A stretch of 64,000 bases of DNA from Thiolinea disciformis DSM 14473 (GTDB taxonomy: Bacteria; Pseudomonadota; Gammaproteobacteria; Thiotrichales; Thiotrichaceae). The first letter of the stretch is position 1, and the number at the start of each line of letters is the position of its first letter. The position numbers and the translations under genes are program-made. Below, in pieces: positions 36,295 through 45,660 of this stretch. Under the pieces are notes generated by a model, which did no database searches, was not told the origin of the DNA, and saw nothing but the letters and a program-made list of their open reading frames with translations. The stretch is taken from NCBI RefSeq assembly GCF_000371925.1, contig NZ_AQVE01000011.1, positions 40,418 to 104,417 on the forward strand, read 5' to 3'.

Positions 36295-37433
36295 GTATTT
36301 AAAACCTTACTATAAAGTGTTTCATATAGTTCTCTTATTTTCTGTATTGTGTAGTTTCTTTCTATGATGTTTTCTAATTCTTTACCGATTTTTTTTCTCT
36401 CTGTCTCATTCATGCTGATAAGATTGAGAATTTTATTAGCTAAAGTGTAAGGATCTTCGACAGGGCAAATTAAGTGAGGGTTTCTTAACATTAAAGCTGA
36501 GTCGCCTGCATTTGTTGTGATACATGGCAGAGCCATACACATAGCTTCACCTAAAACATTCGGAAAGCCTTCACTAATAGAATGTAAGCAAAATATATCC
36601 ATAGCTGCTAAATAAAGAGGAATATTTGATTGTTCACCAATTAATATAAAGTTTTCCGCATGACCTGTGTTATTTATCTGATCCATCAAAGATTGATTTT
36701 CTTGATCAAGATTCTTACCTATAAGCAAGAATTTTACTTTTCTATTTAATTTTAATATAATAGCGGCTGCTCTTATGAAAGTAGGGTAGTCCTTGTAGTC
36801 ATTATACCTACCCACTGACCCTACTAAGATATAATCATCACTAATGTTTAGTAATTCTCTAATTTTTATTCTTTCTTCAATATTTGCTGATGATTTTATT
36901 TTTTGAATATCGAACCCATTCGGAATGATAGAGATTATACTTTTCTTATATCCATATTTAATATGTGCTGAAGCAGATGTGTTAGAAACACAGACTATTC
37001 GGTTTGGGATTATATACGATAGAAAAGAGGATATTTTCATAATGTATTTGGTAGATATTGCAGTTCCGTTTTTAACGGATATATCACTGTTGTGTATGGC
37101 CCAGATAATATTTCTGTTTCCAGTAACTAGGGTCGCTAAACCCCCAAGAAAATTAGCGTGATACATCCAAGTGTGAACAACAGAGGGTTTGGTGAAATAT
37201 ATTATTTTTAATAATTTAAAGAATACATATGGAGCATTAAGTATAGAAGTTAGATTTAAACTATGAACTGGAATGCCATTTTTTCTCAGTAAAAGACCTA
37301 TGTTTCCAAGAGATGTAAGGGAAACAACGTGGTGTTTATAATACCTACTTTCACTGTGCGCATCAATTAACCTCATCAGTGACATTTCAGCACCACCAGT
37401 ATTAAGTCCTATTATTATGTGAAGTATTAACAT
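36291..37433 (-). CDS. GT4-family glycosyltransferase
   Basis: The protein has 380 aa and a GT-B fold. It begins ILHIIIGLNTGGAEMSLMRL, the common start of GT4 enzymes, and has LVGSVGRYNDYKDYPTFIRA, DIFCLHSISEGFPNVLGEAM and the E-x7-E motif. It probably adds a sugar at the cytoplasmic face of the membrane. The DNA is strongly AT-rich compared with asnB, which points to horizontal origin. Acceptor and donor are unknown. Confidence 0.87.
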   Translation of the reverse strand: MLILHIIIGLNTGGAEMSLMRLIDAHSESRYYKHHVVSLTSLGNIGLLLRKNGIPVHSLNLTSILNAPYVFFKLLKIIYFTKPSVVHTWMYHANFLGGLATLVTGNRNIIWAIHNSDISVKNGTAISTKYIMKISSFLSYIIPNRIVCVSNTSASAHIKYGYKKSIISIIPNGFDIQKIKSSANIEERIKIRELLNISDDYILVGSVGRYNDYKDYPTFIRAAAIILKLNRKVKFLLIGKNLDQENQSLMDQINNTGHAENFILIGEQSNIPLYLAAMDIFCLHSISEGFPNVLGEAMCMALPCITTNAGDSALMLRNPHLICPVEDPYTLANKILNLISMNETERKKIGKELENIIERNYTIQKIRELYETLYSKVLNT

Positions 37434-37461
37434 ATAATTTTATAGTGAAAAAATTCATAAT

Positions 37462-38721
37462 TCATAGAAAACGATAGCCTTTACTTAATGATCTTATAAT
37501 ATATGGAGAAAATAAGAGTGCGAACATGGCAGAATCCCAAATAGTGGTTCTCTGAAATATAAAAGGAAAAATTGATATTATTGAAATGATAACCATCTTT
37601 TCTTCAATTTCTATGTTTTTTTTGTTTTGTATATATAACTTAAGCGCATAAACTAATGATGATGATAGAATTGTTACATAACCAAATAAAGAAAGCAATC
37701 CTCCTCTATTATAAACTAATAGTGGCATAAAATTTGAACCAAAATAAAGAGCATTGTTTGATTCAGAATTTGTTTCAGGTGATAAACCAAATGGATAGCT
37801 AATTATCAAGTCAGGTAGATATATGATGAAGTTTGAAAAATTATCTTCCCTAATAGTAGCTGACTCTTGTTTATTAACATAGGCATCTATAAAATAATCT
37901 AATAGAAGGAAATTAAAAACAAAAGCGATACATATTGCAATAAATAATAAGGATATTATATTTTTTTTTGAATTTAAAATAAAAAGGAGGGAAAACGCAA
38001 GTGCAATGCTGATATATCCACCAAGGGAATAAGTAAAAAACATTGCAATTGAATAAATTAGTAGAAAAACATATTGTTTTTTTAGAAAGGAAAGGATTGT
38101 TACAGGTATAAGCCACATTGCGAAAGTACCTGGCTCAGCAAAACTACCATATAATCTATATGATAATTCTCCATTGTAGATTGATGCATACATAATAGAA
38201 AAGTAACCTTTTACATACTCTCCGCCTTGGTATACAAAAGTGGTCGGTTTTATATAGCCATTTGACATGCCGAAGTAATCTACTAATGAAGTAATTGTTA
38301 ATAATATCATGCATTTGTTAAAATAACTCCATAATAAAGATATACTAATAGAATCGGCTTTTATTAGATATGGTATATTTATTAATACGCCCCACGGTAG
38401 GAAAATTGCCAAAACACTTAAAGATGAAGTATCTGATAGGAAAAGCATTATATTAATGGAGTATCCAAAGATTATTAGTAGGCTAGGGATTATTATTGAA
38501 TATAATATTCTTATATTTATTTTTTTTGAGAAGCCAAATAATGGGAAAATTATAAAACTTATTGCTAGAATGATTCCATTTATTAAAGTTGATAAAGAAA
38601 TATTATACATATTTCTATATTCTGTTAATTGAAAGAAAAAAACCACACTAAATATGATTAGTAGTATCTTTTGGTGAAACGGTAAGTTGATAGTTTTATA
38701 AAAAAAATTATTCTTACGCAT
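37462..38721 (-). CDS. Wzy-like polysaccharide polymerase (polytopic membrane protein)
   Basis: The protein has 419 aa and about 10-12 predicted membrane helices through its length (for example ILLIIFSVVFFFQLTEY, FIIFPLFGFSKK, FILNSKKNIISLLFIAICIA, FFTYSLGGYISIALAFSLL). A large loop with YGSFAEPGTFAMWLIPV precedes the last helices. The size, the lack of enzyme motifs and the AEPG-type loop fit O-antigen polymerase or ligase-like proteins, which are known for low similarity. DNA is very AT-rich (one 60-base line at 38521 has 15 G/C). It abuts the GT2 gene with no gap. Confidence 0.72.
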   Translation of the reverse strand: MRKNNFFYKTINLPFHQKILLIIFSVVFFFQLTEYRNMYNISLSTLINGIILAISFIIFPLFGFSKKINIRILYSIIIPSLLIIFGYSINIMLFLSDTSSLSVLAIFLPWGVLINIPYLIKADSISISLLWSYFNKCMILLTITSLVDYFGMSNGYIKPTTFVYQGGEYVKGYFSIMYASIYNGELSYRLYGSFAEPGTFAMWLIPVTILSFLKKQYVFLLIYSIAMFFTYSLGGYISIALAFSLLFILNSKKNIISLLFIAICIAFVFNFLLLDYFIDAYVNKQESATIREDNFSNFIIYLPDLIISYPFGLSPETNSESNNALYFGSNFMPLLVYNRGGLLSLFGYVTILSSSLVYALKLYIQNKKNIEIEEKMVIISIISIFPFIFQRTTIWDSAMFALLFSPYIIRSLSKGYRFL

Positions 38722-39627
38722 CTAAGATCCAATTTGCTTGATTTGAAGCATAAAAATATATATTGTCAGTATGACTATTTTTATTTTTAGATAGGTTTGG
38801 GCATAGGGAAAAGCTTTCTTGAAAAATTTACTTGCATTCTCATAGTCGGAATAGTTTAGATAGTACTTGCCTAAATTATAATTTATAATCGAATCAAGTT
38901 TATTTTTTTGGCCTTGGTTTAGTAAGTATCTAAAATCTTTTGTTGCAAGTTTTATAGGTGCAGCCATATTTTTTTTGGAGATGTTCTGGCCGTGCATATA
39001 GTAATAACCATAAGTAGTCGGTATATATTTAAAATTATCTGTTATTTGAGCTATTCTTAGCCAAGTATTATAATCTTCTGCTCCTACTAACTCTTTTAAA
39101 GAGTTCATTCCTTTAATTCGATGAAGTAGTTTTTTCCTGATAATTACTGAAGATGTAGCTAAAGCATTGCCATTCTCTAATAAGTCAATTAGAGTAGGTT
39201 TTTTTAGTTGCCTACAAATCACTTTTTTACTTGGGAATACATTATATTTTTCATATATTATTTTTAGGTCATGATAAATAATATCAAAATCATTGGTTAG
39301 GTATTCTTGGCATTTTTGAATTTTATCTTTTGTCCACCAATCATCAGAATCTAGGAAAGCAACCCATTCACCTTTAGCAATATTTATTCCAGTATTTCTG
39401 GACATTGCGATTACACCATTATTATGGATTTTAAGTACAATAATTCTGGAGTCATTAAAGCTTGATAAAACATCGTCTGTATGGTCAGTAGAGTGGTTAT
39501 CTATAACTATAGCCTCCCAGTTGCTATATGTTTGATCAAGCACTGACTGTAATGCACGACCTAAGTATTGAGCATGGTTATAAGTAGGTATGATCACAGA
39601 TATTAATGGCTTGTCTGTACTGCTCAT
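38722..39627 (-). CDS. GT2-family glycosyltransferase
   Basis: The protein is 301 aa from ATG 39627, chosen because it overlaps the upstream stop as ATGA; the frame runs open to 39663. A GT-A fold is shown by PLISVIIPTYNHAQYLGRAL, VIDNHSTDHTDDVL and the DXD-type metal site FLDSDDWWTKDKI. It transfers a sugar to a growing lipid-linked glycan. The C-terminus (LKIKIVILTIYIFMLQI) is hydrophobic and may help membrane association. Base composition is AT-rich like wzy. Confidence 0.87.
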   Translation of the reverse strand: MSSTDKPLISVIIPTYNHAQYLGRALQSVLDQTYSNWEAIVIDNHSTDHTDDVLSSFNDSRIIVLKIHNNGVIAMSRNTGINIAKGEWVAFLDSDDWWTKDKIQKCQEYLTNDFDIIYHDLKIIYEKYNVFPSKKVICRQLKKPTLIDLLENGNALATSSVIIRKKLLHRIKGMNSLKELVGAEDYNTWLRIAQITDNFKYIPTTYGYYYMHGQNISKKNMAAPIKLATKDFRYLLNQGQKNKLDSIINYNLGKYYLNYSDYENASKFFKKAFPYAQTYLKIKIVILTIYIFMLQIKQIGS

Positions 39628-40589
39628 TGTGATGATTTCTGTGTCATAAAAGAAGTGGAGCAAAATTTCAATAAATTATCAATTTCAATTACGTTCTCTG
39701 TGTTTTTAATTTTTATACCTAATGTATTCAAACGATGATTGCTAAACTTTATATTTTGATGATATTCATTTGAGGTTGTTTCAGCTCTATATAGCATCGG
39801 TTCAAAGCCTAGTATAGCAAGTGATCTTTTTTGAATCAGTTGTGCTATTTCCAGTACAGTTTGTGATAGACCGGAGCCTATATTAAATAGATTAGTGTGC
39901 AGTATTTCAGATGGGGCCTCAGTCAGATCCTGAGTCACACGGCAGACATCGCTCATGCTAATAAAATCGCGATATTGTAGTCCATTGGTTTGCAAAACTA
40001 ACTTATGTGATTGCACAGCTTGTTTACATAAGTCATTCACTAACAACATCCAGCAGTTGACATCTTTATGTGTAGGTGCGCCAAAAGCATTGGATAATCG
40101 TAATACAATACCTTGCATTGTTCCATATTGAGTTGCACTTAATACTGCCTGTTCCCCGGCAAGGTGTGAGGTTGCATAAGGGTGCAAATTGCGTGGACAC
40201 TGATCTTCGGTGATATTACCAACAAGAGGGCTGGCATAAACATGCGCAGTGGAAAAATAGATGAAACGCGATACACCCGCACGTTTGGCTGCGGTTGTTA
40301 ATCGCGTAGTTGCCACGCCGTTAAACGTTAAAGCAGCTACTGGGTCGGCAGAGCAGTCTTGTGCATTCATACCCGCTGCATGAATGACAATATCGACATT
40401 GACACAGCACTTTTCAAGAGCAGCAGTACCATCCCATAGCATTTGTACGACTTTTGCTTGTGGTAGCCATTTTGGAGGAGTAACAGCATTTCGCGAACCC
40501 AGAATAATCTGATAACCTGCCTGAGCTAGATGCGCTGCAATCCGTCCGCCTACGAAGCCGAAACCACCTGTGATTAGTACCGTAGCCAT
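39624..40589 (-). CDS. NAD-dependent epimerase/dehydratase with altered YxxxK
   Basis: The protein is 321 aa from ATG 40589 (MATVLITGGFGFVGG), with GGAAAG 9 nt upstream. The NAD site is ITGGFGFVGGRIAAHL and the catalytic serine is in FIYFSTAHVYASP. The usual YxxxK reads YATSH in HPYATSHLAGEQAVL, so His replaces the general Lys. The protein sits next to rfbF and rfbG and could be the reductase or epimerase that finishes the CDP-deoxy sugar. The changed residue makes the activity less certain. Membership of the extended SDR family is firm. Confidence 0.8.
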   Translation of the reverse strand: MATVLITGGFGFVGGRIAAHLAQAGYQIILGSRNAVTPPKWLPQAKVVQMLWDGTAALEKCCVNVDIVIHAAGMNAQDCSADPVAALTFNGVATTRLTTAAKRAGVSRFIYFSTAHVYASPLVGNITEDQCPRNLHPYATSHLAGEQAVLSATQYGTMQGIVLRLSNAFGAPTHKDVNCWMLLVNDLCKQAVQSHKLVLQTNGLQYRDFISMSDVCRVTQDLTEAPSEILHTNLFNIGSGLSQTVLEIAQLIQKRSLAILGFEPMLYRAETTSNEYHQNIKFSNHRLNTLGIKIKNTENVIEIDNLLKFCSTSFMTQKSSQ

Positions 40590-40590
40590 A

Positions 40591-41352
40591 TTAAACTTTC
40601 CATGGGGCATCATTTGCCCATAGTGTTTCTAATAATTCATGATCACGTTTGGTATCCATGCAATGCCAAAAACCTTCATGGCGATAAGCCATTAACTCAC
40701 CTGCTTGAGTAACTTGCTCTAAAGGTTCTCTTTCCAACATCGTCTCGTCACCTGCAATCAAATCGAAGAATTCAGGTTCAATCACAAAGTAACCACCATT
40801 GATCCAGCCATCGTGTAATTGTGGTTTTTCTTGGAAGCTGGCTACCTGCATCCCATCTATTTCTAACTCACCAAAACGCGCGGTCGGACGCACGGCAGAG
40901 ACAGTAACCATTTTCCCGTGGCTACGGTGAAAGTCGAGTAGTGCATCTAGGTCAATATTTGCCACACCATCACCATAGGTCAACATAAATGTTTCGTTAC
41001 CAATAAATGATTGCAGTCGTTTGACCCGCCCACCCGTCATTGAGTTAGCACCTGTATTGGCTAGGGTCACTCGCCAATCTACGGGATCAACTTGGAGGGC
41101 GGTGACATTGCCGCTAGCAAGATCTACCGTGAAGTCTGCATTAAGGGAGCGGTAATTTAGGAAGTATTCTTTGATGACCTCTGCTTTGTAACCTAAGGCG
41201 ACATAAAAGTCCTTATGTCCAAAATGAGCATAGGTTTGCATAATATGCCAGAGAATGGGTTTTCCACCTATCGGAACCATGGGTTTGGGGATCACTCCAG
41301 TATATTCAGATAAACGAGTGCCGAATCCCCCGGCAAGAAGAATAACTTTCAT
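40591..41352 (-). CDS. rfbF: Glucose-1-phosphate cytidylyltransferase
   Basis: The protein is 253 aa from ATG 41352, which matches the family's usual start (MKVILLAGGFGTRLSEYT). It has VIPKPMVPIGGKPILWHIMQ, ALGYKAEVIKEYFLNY and GYFVIEPEFFDLI, all typical of RfbF. It makes CDP-glucose from CTP and glucose-1-phosphate, feeding RfbG. Together they supply CDP-4-keto-6-deoxyglucose. It ends 1 nt before the start of the downstream epimerase gene. The frame is open to 41400, inside the RmlC-like gene, but that is not coding. Confidence 0.94.
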   Translation of the reverse strand: MKVILLAGGFGTRLSEYTGVIPKPMVPIGGKPILWHIMQTYAHFGHKDFYVALGYKAEVIKEYFLNYRSLNADFTVDLASGNVTALQVDPVDWRVTLANTGANSMTGGRVKRLQSFIGNETFMLTYGDGVANIDLDALLDFHRSHGKMVTVSAVRPTARFGELEIDGMQVASFQEKPQLHDGWINGGYFVIEPEFFDLIAGDETMLEREPLEQVTQAGELMAYRHEGFWHCMDTKRDHELLETLWANDAPWKV

Positions 41353-41378
41353 ATAATCAAACCTTTTGGTAGATACTT

Positions 41379-41828
41379 TTAACGGTGTTCTAGTGCCCAT
41401 TGATACGGAATACTAGTATCACTAGGAGATCGACGTACAAGTTCATCAGGATGATGTGGTAACGTAGCGCAGTTAGCTACGATGGAAGCCACAGTCCCAA
41501 CACATTTGAAACCGTTCCAGATCATGGGTGGAACAGTGACTAACATATAATTTTCTGGGGAAATAAACAGTTCTTGAACTTCACCCCGAGTAGAGCTATC
41601 AGGGCGATCATCAAATAGTACAAACTTTATTTCACCGTAAATAACAGCATAATTTAATGTCATTTCTTTATGCAAATGCCATGCTTTGACGACGCCAGGA
41701 TGAGTACAAGAGAAATAGATTTCGCCAAATCTTGAGAAAACAGGAGAGTCTTCGCGTAGCATATGCATGACCTTTCCCCGCTCATCAAAAATTTGTCGAA
41801 GAGGGGTAAGAATTACGCCGTCTATCAT
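41379..41828 (-). CDS. dTDP-4-dehydrorhamnose 3,5-epimerase-like protein (cupin)
   Basis: The protein is 149 aa from ATG 41828, overlapping the rfbG stop as ATGA. The RmlC-type cupin is seen in DERGKVMHMLREDS, HPGVVKAWHLHKEMTLNYA and IKFVLFDDRPDSSTRGE. It lies between rfbF and rfbG, so it probably epimerises CDP-4-keto-6-deoxyglucose at C3 or C5. That would give a 6-deoxy-gulose or -altrose type sugar (inference). The frame runs open upstream to 41909 inside rfbG. Confidence 0.83.
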   Translation of the reverse strand: MIDGVILTPLRQIFDERGKVMHMLREDSPVFSRFGEIYFSCTHPGVVKAWHLHKEMTLNYAVIYGEIKFVLFDDRPDSSTRGEVQELFISPENYMLVTVPPMIWNGFKCVGTVASIVANCATLPHHPDELVRRSPSDTSIPYQWALEHR

Positions 41829-42901
41829 GTTAATTCTGGGAAAAATGCGTGAATTTGAGTTCGGGTAATTTGTTCTGCATCCTGACCTGCCATAATAGCT
41901 TTGTACCAAAGAGCGGTTGCTTTGAGCGTTGTATCAGCATTCCAACGTGGATACCAGTTAAGTAACTGATGTGCCTTATCACAGTTCAGTTGTAGTAATC
42001 TTGCTTCATGAACCTGTGTTTGAGACTCAACAATTTCAATATTTCCCTTTCCTAGGTGATCTATTATTATTTCTGCAACATTTTGGACTGTACGCACTTC
42101 ATGCGTGGAGGGTCCGAAATTCCATGAACCATTCCAACGTTTGGGTTCTTCATATAAACGCACTGCTAACAACAAGTAACCTGCCAATGGTTCTAGCACA
42201 TGTTGCCAAGGTCGAGTAGCGTTAGGACTACGCAAGCGTATAGGGTTATCTTGGTTAATAGCGCGGATGCAATCTGGAATGATACGGTCTACTGCCCAAT
42301 CACCACCACCAATCACATTGCCTGCACGGGTACTAGCAGCACCCAATAATGGTCTTTGAATGAAAAAAGATCTATTATAAGATGAAAAAACAATTTCTGC
42401 CACCGCCTTGGATGCGCTATAAGGGTCTCTACCACCCAATTGGTCATTTTCTCTGTAGCCCCAAATCCATTCAACATTTTCGTAACACTTGTCGGAAGTG
42501 ATATACACCAAGGAACGTACTGATTCGCATTGGCGAACTGCGTCCAGCAAATGAACTGAGCCTAAGACGTTGGTTGAGAAAGTAGCTGTAGGGTTATCAT
42601 AAGAGGGTCTAACTAAAGCTTGAGCAGCCAAATGAAAAACAAATTCCGGCTGAAAATCGTTTAGTGTTTTGGATAACGTTGAGGCATCTCTTATATCACC
42701 TTCAACATGCTTAATTTTTTGGGATAGATTCAGCAGGTCGAAATGACTGGGAGTTGTTGCAGGGGAGAGTGCAAAACCCATGACATCTGCACCAATTTCG
42801 TGTAATAAAAATGCTAACCATGAGCCTTTAAAACCAGTGTGTCCAGTAATAAATACACGTCGCCCTTTAAGGTGTTGGAAAATATCTTTCATATTCGTCA
42901 T
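41825..42901 (-). CDS. rfbG: CDP-glucose 4,6-dehydratase
   Basis: The protein has 358 aa. The NAD site is VFITGHTGFKGSWLAFLLHE, and VYITSDKCYENVEWIWGYRE then RDPYSASKAVAEIVFSSY match RfbG. It converts CDP-glucose to CDP-4-keto-6-deoxyglucose. No RfbH (3-dehydratase) gene is seen in the window, so 3,6-dideoxy sugars are unlikely. AAGGAA lies 8 nt before ATG 42901. It overlaps the glycosyltransferase at 42898 by 4 nt. Confidence 0.95.
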   Translation of the reverse strand: MTNMKDIFQHLKGRRVFITGHTGFKGSWLAFLLHEIGADVMGFALSPATTPSHFDLLNLSQKIKHVEGDIRDASTLSKTLNDFQPEFVFHLAAQALVRPSYDNPTATFSTNVLGSVHLLDAVRQCESVRSLVYITSDKCYENVEWIWGYRENDQLGGRDPYSASKAVAEIVFSSYNRSFFIQRPLLGAASTRAGNVIGGGDWAVDRIIPDCIRAINQDNPIRLRSPNATRPWQHVLEPLAGYLLLAVRLYEEPKRWNGSWNFGPSTHEVRTVQNVAEIIIDHLGKGNIEIVESQTQVHEARLLQLNCDKAHQLLNWYPRWNADTTLKATALWYKAIMAGQDAEQITRTQIHAFFPELT

Positions 42902-44145
42902 TCGGATTCCTTAAGAAGTTTTTCATATAAATTACTGTAAGTATTTAGGGCTATTTGAGTAGTAAAATGTTTATTGAATCGTTTGTATGACATCTCGCCC
43001 ATTTGATTTCTAAGTTTATAATTTAACGTTAGAGTGTAAATAGCTTCAGCTAGTTGCTTGATATCATGAGGTGTTACTAAAAAGCCTGTGACACCATCAA
43101 TTACCTGTTCAGCTGTTCCAGCTAAACGGCTCGCTATAACTGGTTTGCCTAACGCCATTGCTTCTAGGATAACATTGGGAAAATCTTCGTTTTGTATGGA
43201 TGGGAGAACTAATACATCAATGGTACTCATAAAATCGACAATATTAGCTTCTTCACCTACAAAAGTTACGAAGTTTTCCAGTTGATTATGTTTTGTAAAA
43301 AAAGTAAGGCTTTCGCGAAGAGGTCCATCACCCTCAATTAAGACTTTAAAAGAGTTGTCTATTATATTTTTTTCTCTTTTTAAATCTAAAATGGCATTTA
43401 ATAAAATTTGATGCCCTTTTCTTGGAATTAATAATGCCACTACACCAAAGATTACACCATCAAAATGATTTAGACCTAGGCGATAACGGGTTGCAGTCAC
43501 AGTTTTTATTGAATTACGCAAAGTAATGCCATTAGGAATAGCATGGATTTGTTCTATAGGTAACTTCAGTACCTCACATAAACGTTGTTTTGCTGCTTTT
43601 GATCCTGTGATAAATATTGATACGGAGTGGGCTACTAGTCTGTCAATTGGATAATCAAACCAACGAGAATAATGGTTGTACCCTACAGCAAGATTATTGA
43701 CAACCATAATAATTTTAGGGACAGAAGCAAGTTTCCCTGCAATAGCCGCAGCCCTAGCTGATCTTGCGGCTGGATAACCACCATTATTGATATGTAGAAT
43801 ATCTGGCTTTATTCTTTTAAACAACTGATATAGTATTATTACTTGATAGGCTAACAGTGGAATATTGATAAGTAAGCGTGTAAGTCCCATCAATAATTTT
43901 TGAGAAAACAATGGAAGCCAAGATGGCAGTTTCTCAAAATCAGATAAATCTATAAAGTTTAGAGGATAGGTTTTAATTTTTCGATTAACTCTTTTATGGA
44001 AACCTGTGCTATAAGGAATGGAATAAACGTAACTAAATGATATGTTATAATCTTTACTAAATGATTCGGAATTAAAAAAATTAGCTAGCATATTTTCACA
44101 CCCAGCAAAAAAACTGCACTCTGAGTGATAGTGTATCTTTGGCAT
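42898..44145 (-). CDS. GT4-family glycosyltransferase
   Basis: The protein has 415 aa and a GT-B fold. IKPDILHINNGGYPAARSAR, GVVALLIPRKGHQILLNAIL, IDVLVLPSIQNEDFPNVILE and LVTPHDIKQLAEAIYTL are typical of GT4 with the E-x7-E motif in EDFPNVILEAM. It probably adds a sugar from a nucleotide donor at the cytosolic membrane face. AT-rich DNA. It lies 2 nt after the SDR gene at 44148 and overlaps rfbG by 4 nt. Confidence 0.86.
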   Translation of the reverse strand: MPKIHYHSECSFFAGCENMLANFFNSESFSKDYNISFSYVYSIPYSTGFHKRVNRKIKTYPLNFIDLSDFEKLPSWLPLFSQKLLMGLTRLLINIPLLAYQVIILYQLFKRIKPDILHINNGGYPAARSARAAAIAGKLASVPKIIMVVNNLAVGYNHYSRWFDYPIDRLVAHSVSIFITGSKAAKQRLCEVLKLPIEQIHAIPNGITLRNSIKTVTATRYRLGLNHFDGVIFGVVALLIPRKGHQILLNAILDLKREKNIIDNSFKVLIEGDGPLRESLTFFTKHNQLENFVTFVGEEANIVDFMSTIDVLVLPSIQNEDFPNVILEAMALGKPVIASRLAGTAEQVIDGVTGFLVTPHDIKQLAEAIYTLTLNYKLRNQMGEMSYKRFNKHFTTQIALNTYSNLYEKLLKESE

Positions 44146-44147
44146 AA

Positions 44148-45089
44148 TTAGTCTTTTCTAATCTGAGATTGATAATATTCAATTGTTCTTTTTAGACCTT
44201 CTTCTAATTTTATTTCTGGTTTCCAGTTAAGTTTTTCCTGAGCTAAGCTAATGTTTGCAGCATAGTCCATAACTTCATTTTGACGATAAGATAACGCGCC
44301 AAATTTTAGGTGCTTTAGAGCTTCAGGATTAATTAATTTGGCTATTGTTAAAGCTATATCTTTTAGGCGATGAGACACTCCACAACCAATGTTAATAATA
44401 ATTCCGTTAATATCATCGCTAGCCTTTACGCTATCAATAATGGCGGAAATAACGTCATCTATGTAAACAAAGTCGCGTAGTTGTTCGCCCTGAGTCATGG
44501 AAAAATCTTTATTGTTTATTAGGCTTTGAATTAAAGCAGGTACAAACATTTCGCTTCCCTGCTCTGGTCCATAGATGACTGTTGGACGTAATATGGTTAC
44601 TGGGAAATCATGAGATTTTTTTAAAGAGAGTAGTAGTTTTGTAATAGCTAGTTTGGATAAGCCATAACTATTTAATGGCTTTTCCTGTTGATTCTCATTA
44701 AAGGGTAAAGAAACATCACCATATTCATCACAAGACCCTAAAAAGATAAAGCGTTTAAAGTTGTTAAGATTAAGACATGCTTCTATCAGATTTAAAGATG
44801 CTAATGTATTGGTTTGATAGGAGGTAAAGTAGTCACTGTTAGAGCTAAATCTGTTCTTTAAACTAGCTAAATGAATTAAATAATCAGGTTTGATTTTTGC
44901 TATAGTGTTTAGTGTATCTTGTTTATTAGTTAAGTCCAGAGGAATGCTTGTAAATAGTTTATGGCTAAAGCAACCTTCGTTGTAGTCTATTCCAGTTACT
45001 TGAATGTTATTTTTTATAAGTGAGGTACATAAGTGTCTTCCTAAAAAACCATTAAACCCTGTAACCAATATTTGATTTGCTTGACTCAT
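44148..45089 (-). CDS. NAD-dependent epimerase/reductase (extended SDR)
   Basis: The protein has 313 aa. The NAD site is ILVTGFNGFLGRHLCTSL, and the active site is LGSCDEYGD with SYGLSKLAITKLL; the catalytic Tyr and Lys are intact. ILRPTVIYGPEQGSEMF and DFVYIDDVISAI are usual for sugar epimerases or reductases. It is a candidate for the final reduction of the CDP-4-keto-6-deoxyhexose made by RfbG and the RmlC-like protein. The substrate is not shown by the sequence. Confidence 0.82.
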   Translation of the reverse strand: MSQANQILVTGFNGFLGRHLCTSLIKNNIQVTGIDYNEGCFSHKLFTSIPLDLTNKQDTLNTIAKIKPDYLIHLASLKNRFSSNSDYFTSYQTNTLASLNLIEACLNLNNFKRFIFLGSCDEYGDVSLPFNENQQEKPLNSYGLSKLAITKLLLSLKKSHDFPVTILRPTVIYGPEQGSEMFVPALIQSLINNKDFSMTQGEQLRDFVYIDDVISAIIDSVKASDDINGIIINIGCGVSHRLKDIALTIAKLINPEALKHLKFGALSYRQNEVMDYAANISLAQEKLNWKPEIKLEEGLKRTIEYYQSQIRKD

Positions 45090-45102
45090 TTTAAAAACAG
45101 CT

Positions 45103-45660
45103 TTATTGCTTTACTAAGTAGTATGTAATGTCATCTAGTGGGTATAAGTGACTTAAATAAGACTCGTAGCGAGTTGGATATTTATTTGCAATTTTCACTA
45201 TAATTCTTTTAAACCATTTATTTGTTAGTGTTTCATTGAAAACAATTTTTTCAACTAAAAACCTTGCTGATGTATAATCATAGCGTTGGCAAATAATATT
45301 TCGTGGATCATAGTAGGCAAAAGAATCTACTGTATAAAAGGTCTTATGAGTGGGGTCAATAAATGCCCATAGGGAGCGAAAATAAGGAACAATAACTTTA
45401 ACTTTGCCTCCAGCTTTGGTAATGCGATAGATTTCTTCCATTACTCTCATCGGCTGTTCCAGGTGTTCTAGTACATTATCTAAGTAAATCTGATCAATTG
45501 AATTACTTTCAAATGGATAGGGGAAAATGTTTAAGTCATGAATAATATCAGCATTATGTCGGTCAGAATAGTCAACACCAATACTACCAGCTCTTTTTTT
45601 CTTGCCACATCCAAGATCAAGTATTTTGAGTTGAGGTAATTCTATTTGTGCTTTCATCAT
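45103..45660 (-). CDS. SAM-dependent methyltransferase domain protein
   Basis: The protein has 185 aa. It shows a methyltransferase-like core: KILDLGCGKKKRAGSIGVDY, DIIHDLNIFPYPFESNSID and IYLDNVLEHLEQPMRVMEEI. The GCGKKK form is common in glycan-cluster proteins. It starts in an ATGATGA overlap with the LIC12162-type gene. It lacks a large C-terminal domain. It may methylate a sugar, though a sugar-binding rather than catalytic role cannot be excluded. Confidence 0.78.
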   Translation of the reverse strand: MMKAQIELPQLKILDLGCGKKKRAGSIGVDYSDRHNADIIHDLNIFPYPFESNSIDQIYLDNVLEHLEQPMRVMEEIYRITKAGGKVKVIVPYFRSLWAFIDPTHKTFYTVDSFAYYDPRNIICQRYDYTSARFLVEKIVFNETLTNKWFKRIIVKIANKYPTRYESYLSHLYPLDDITYYLVKQ

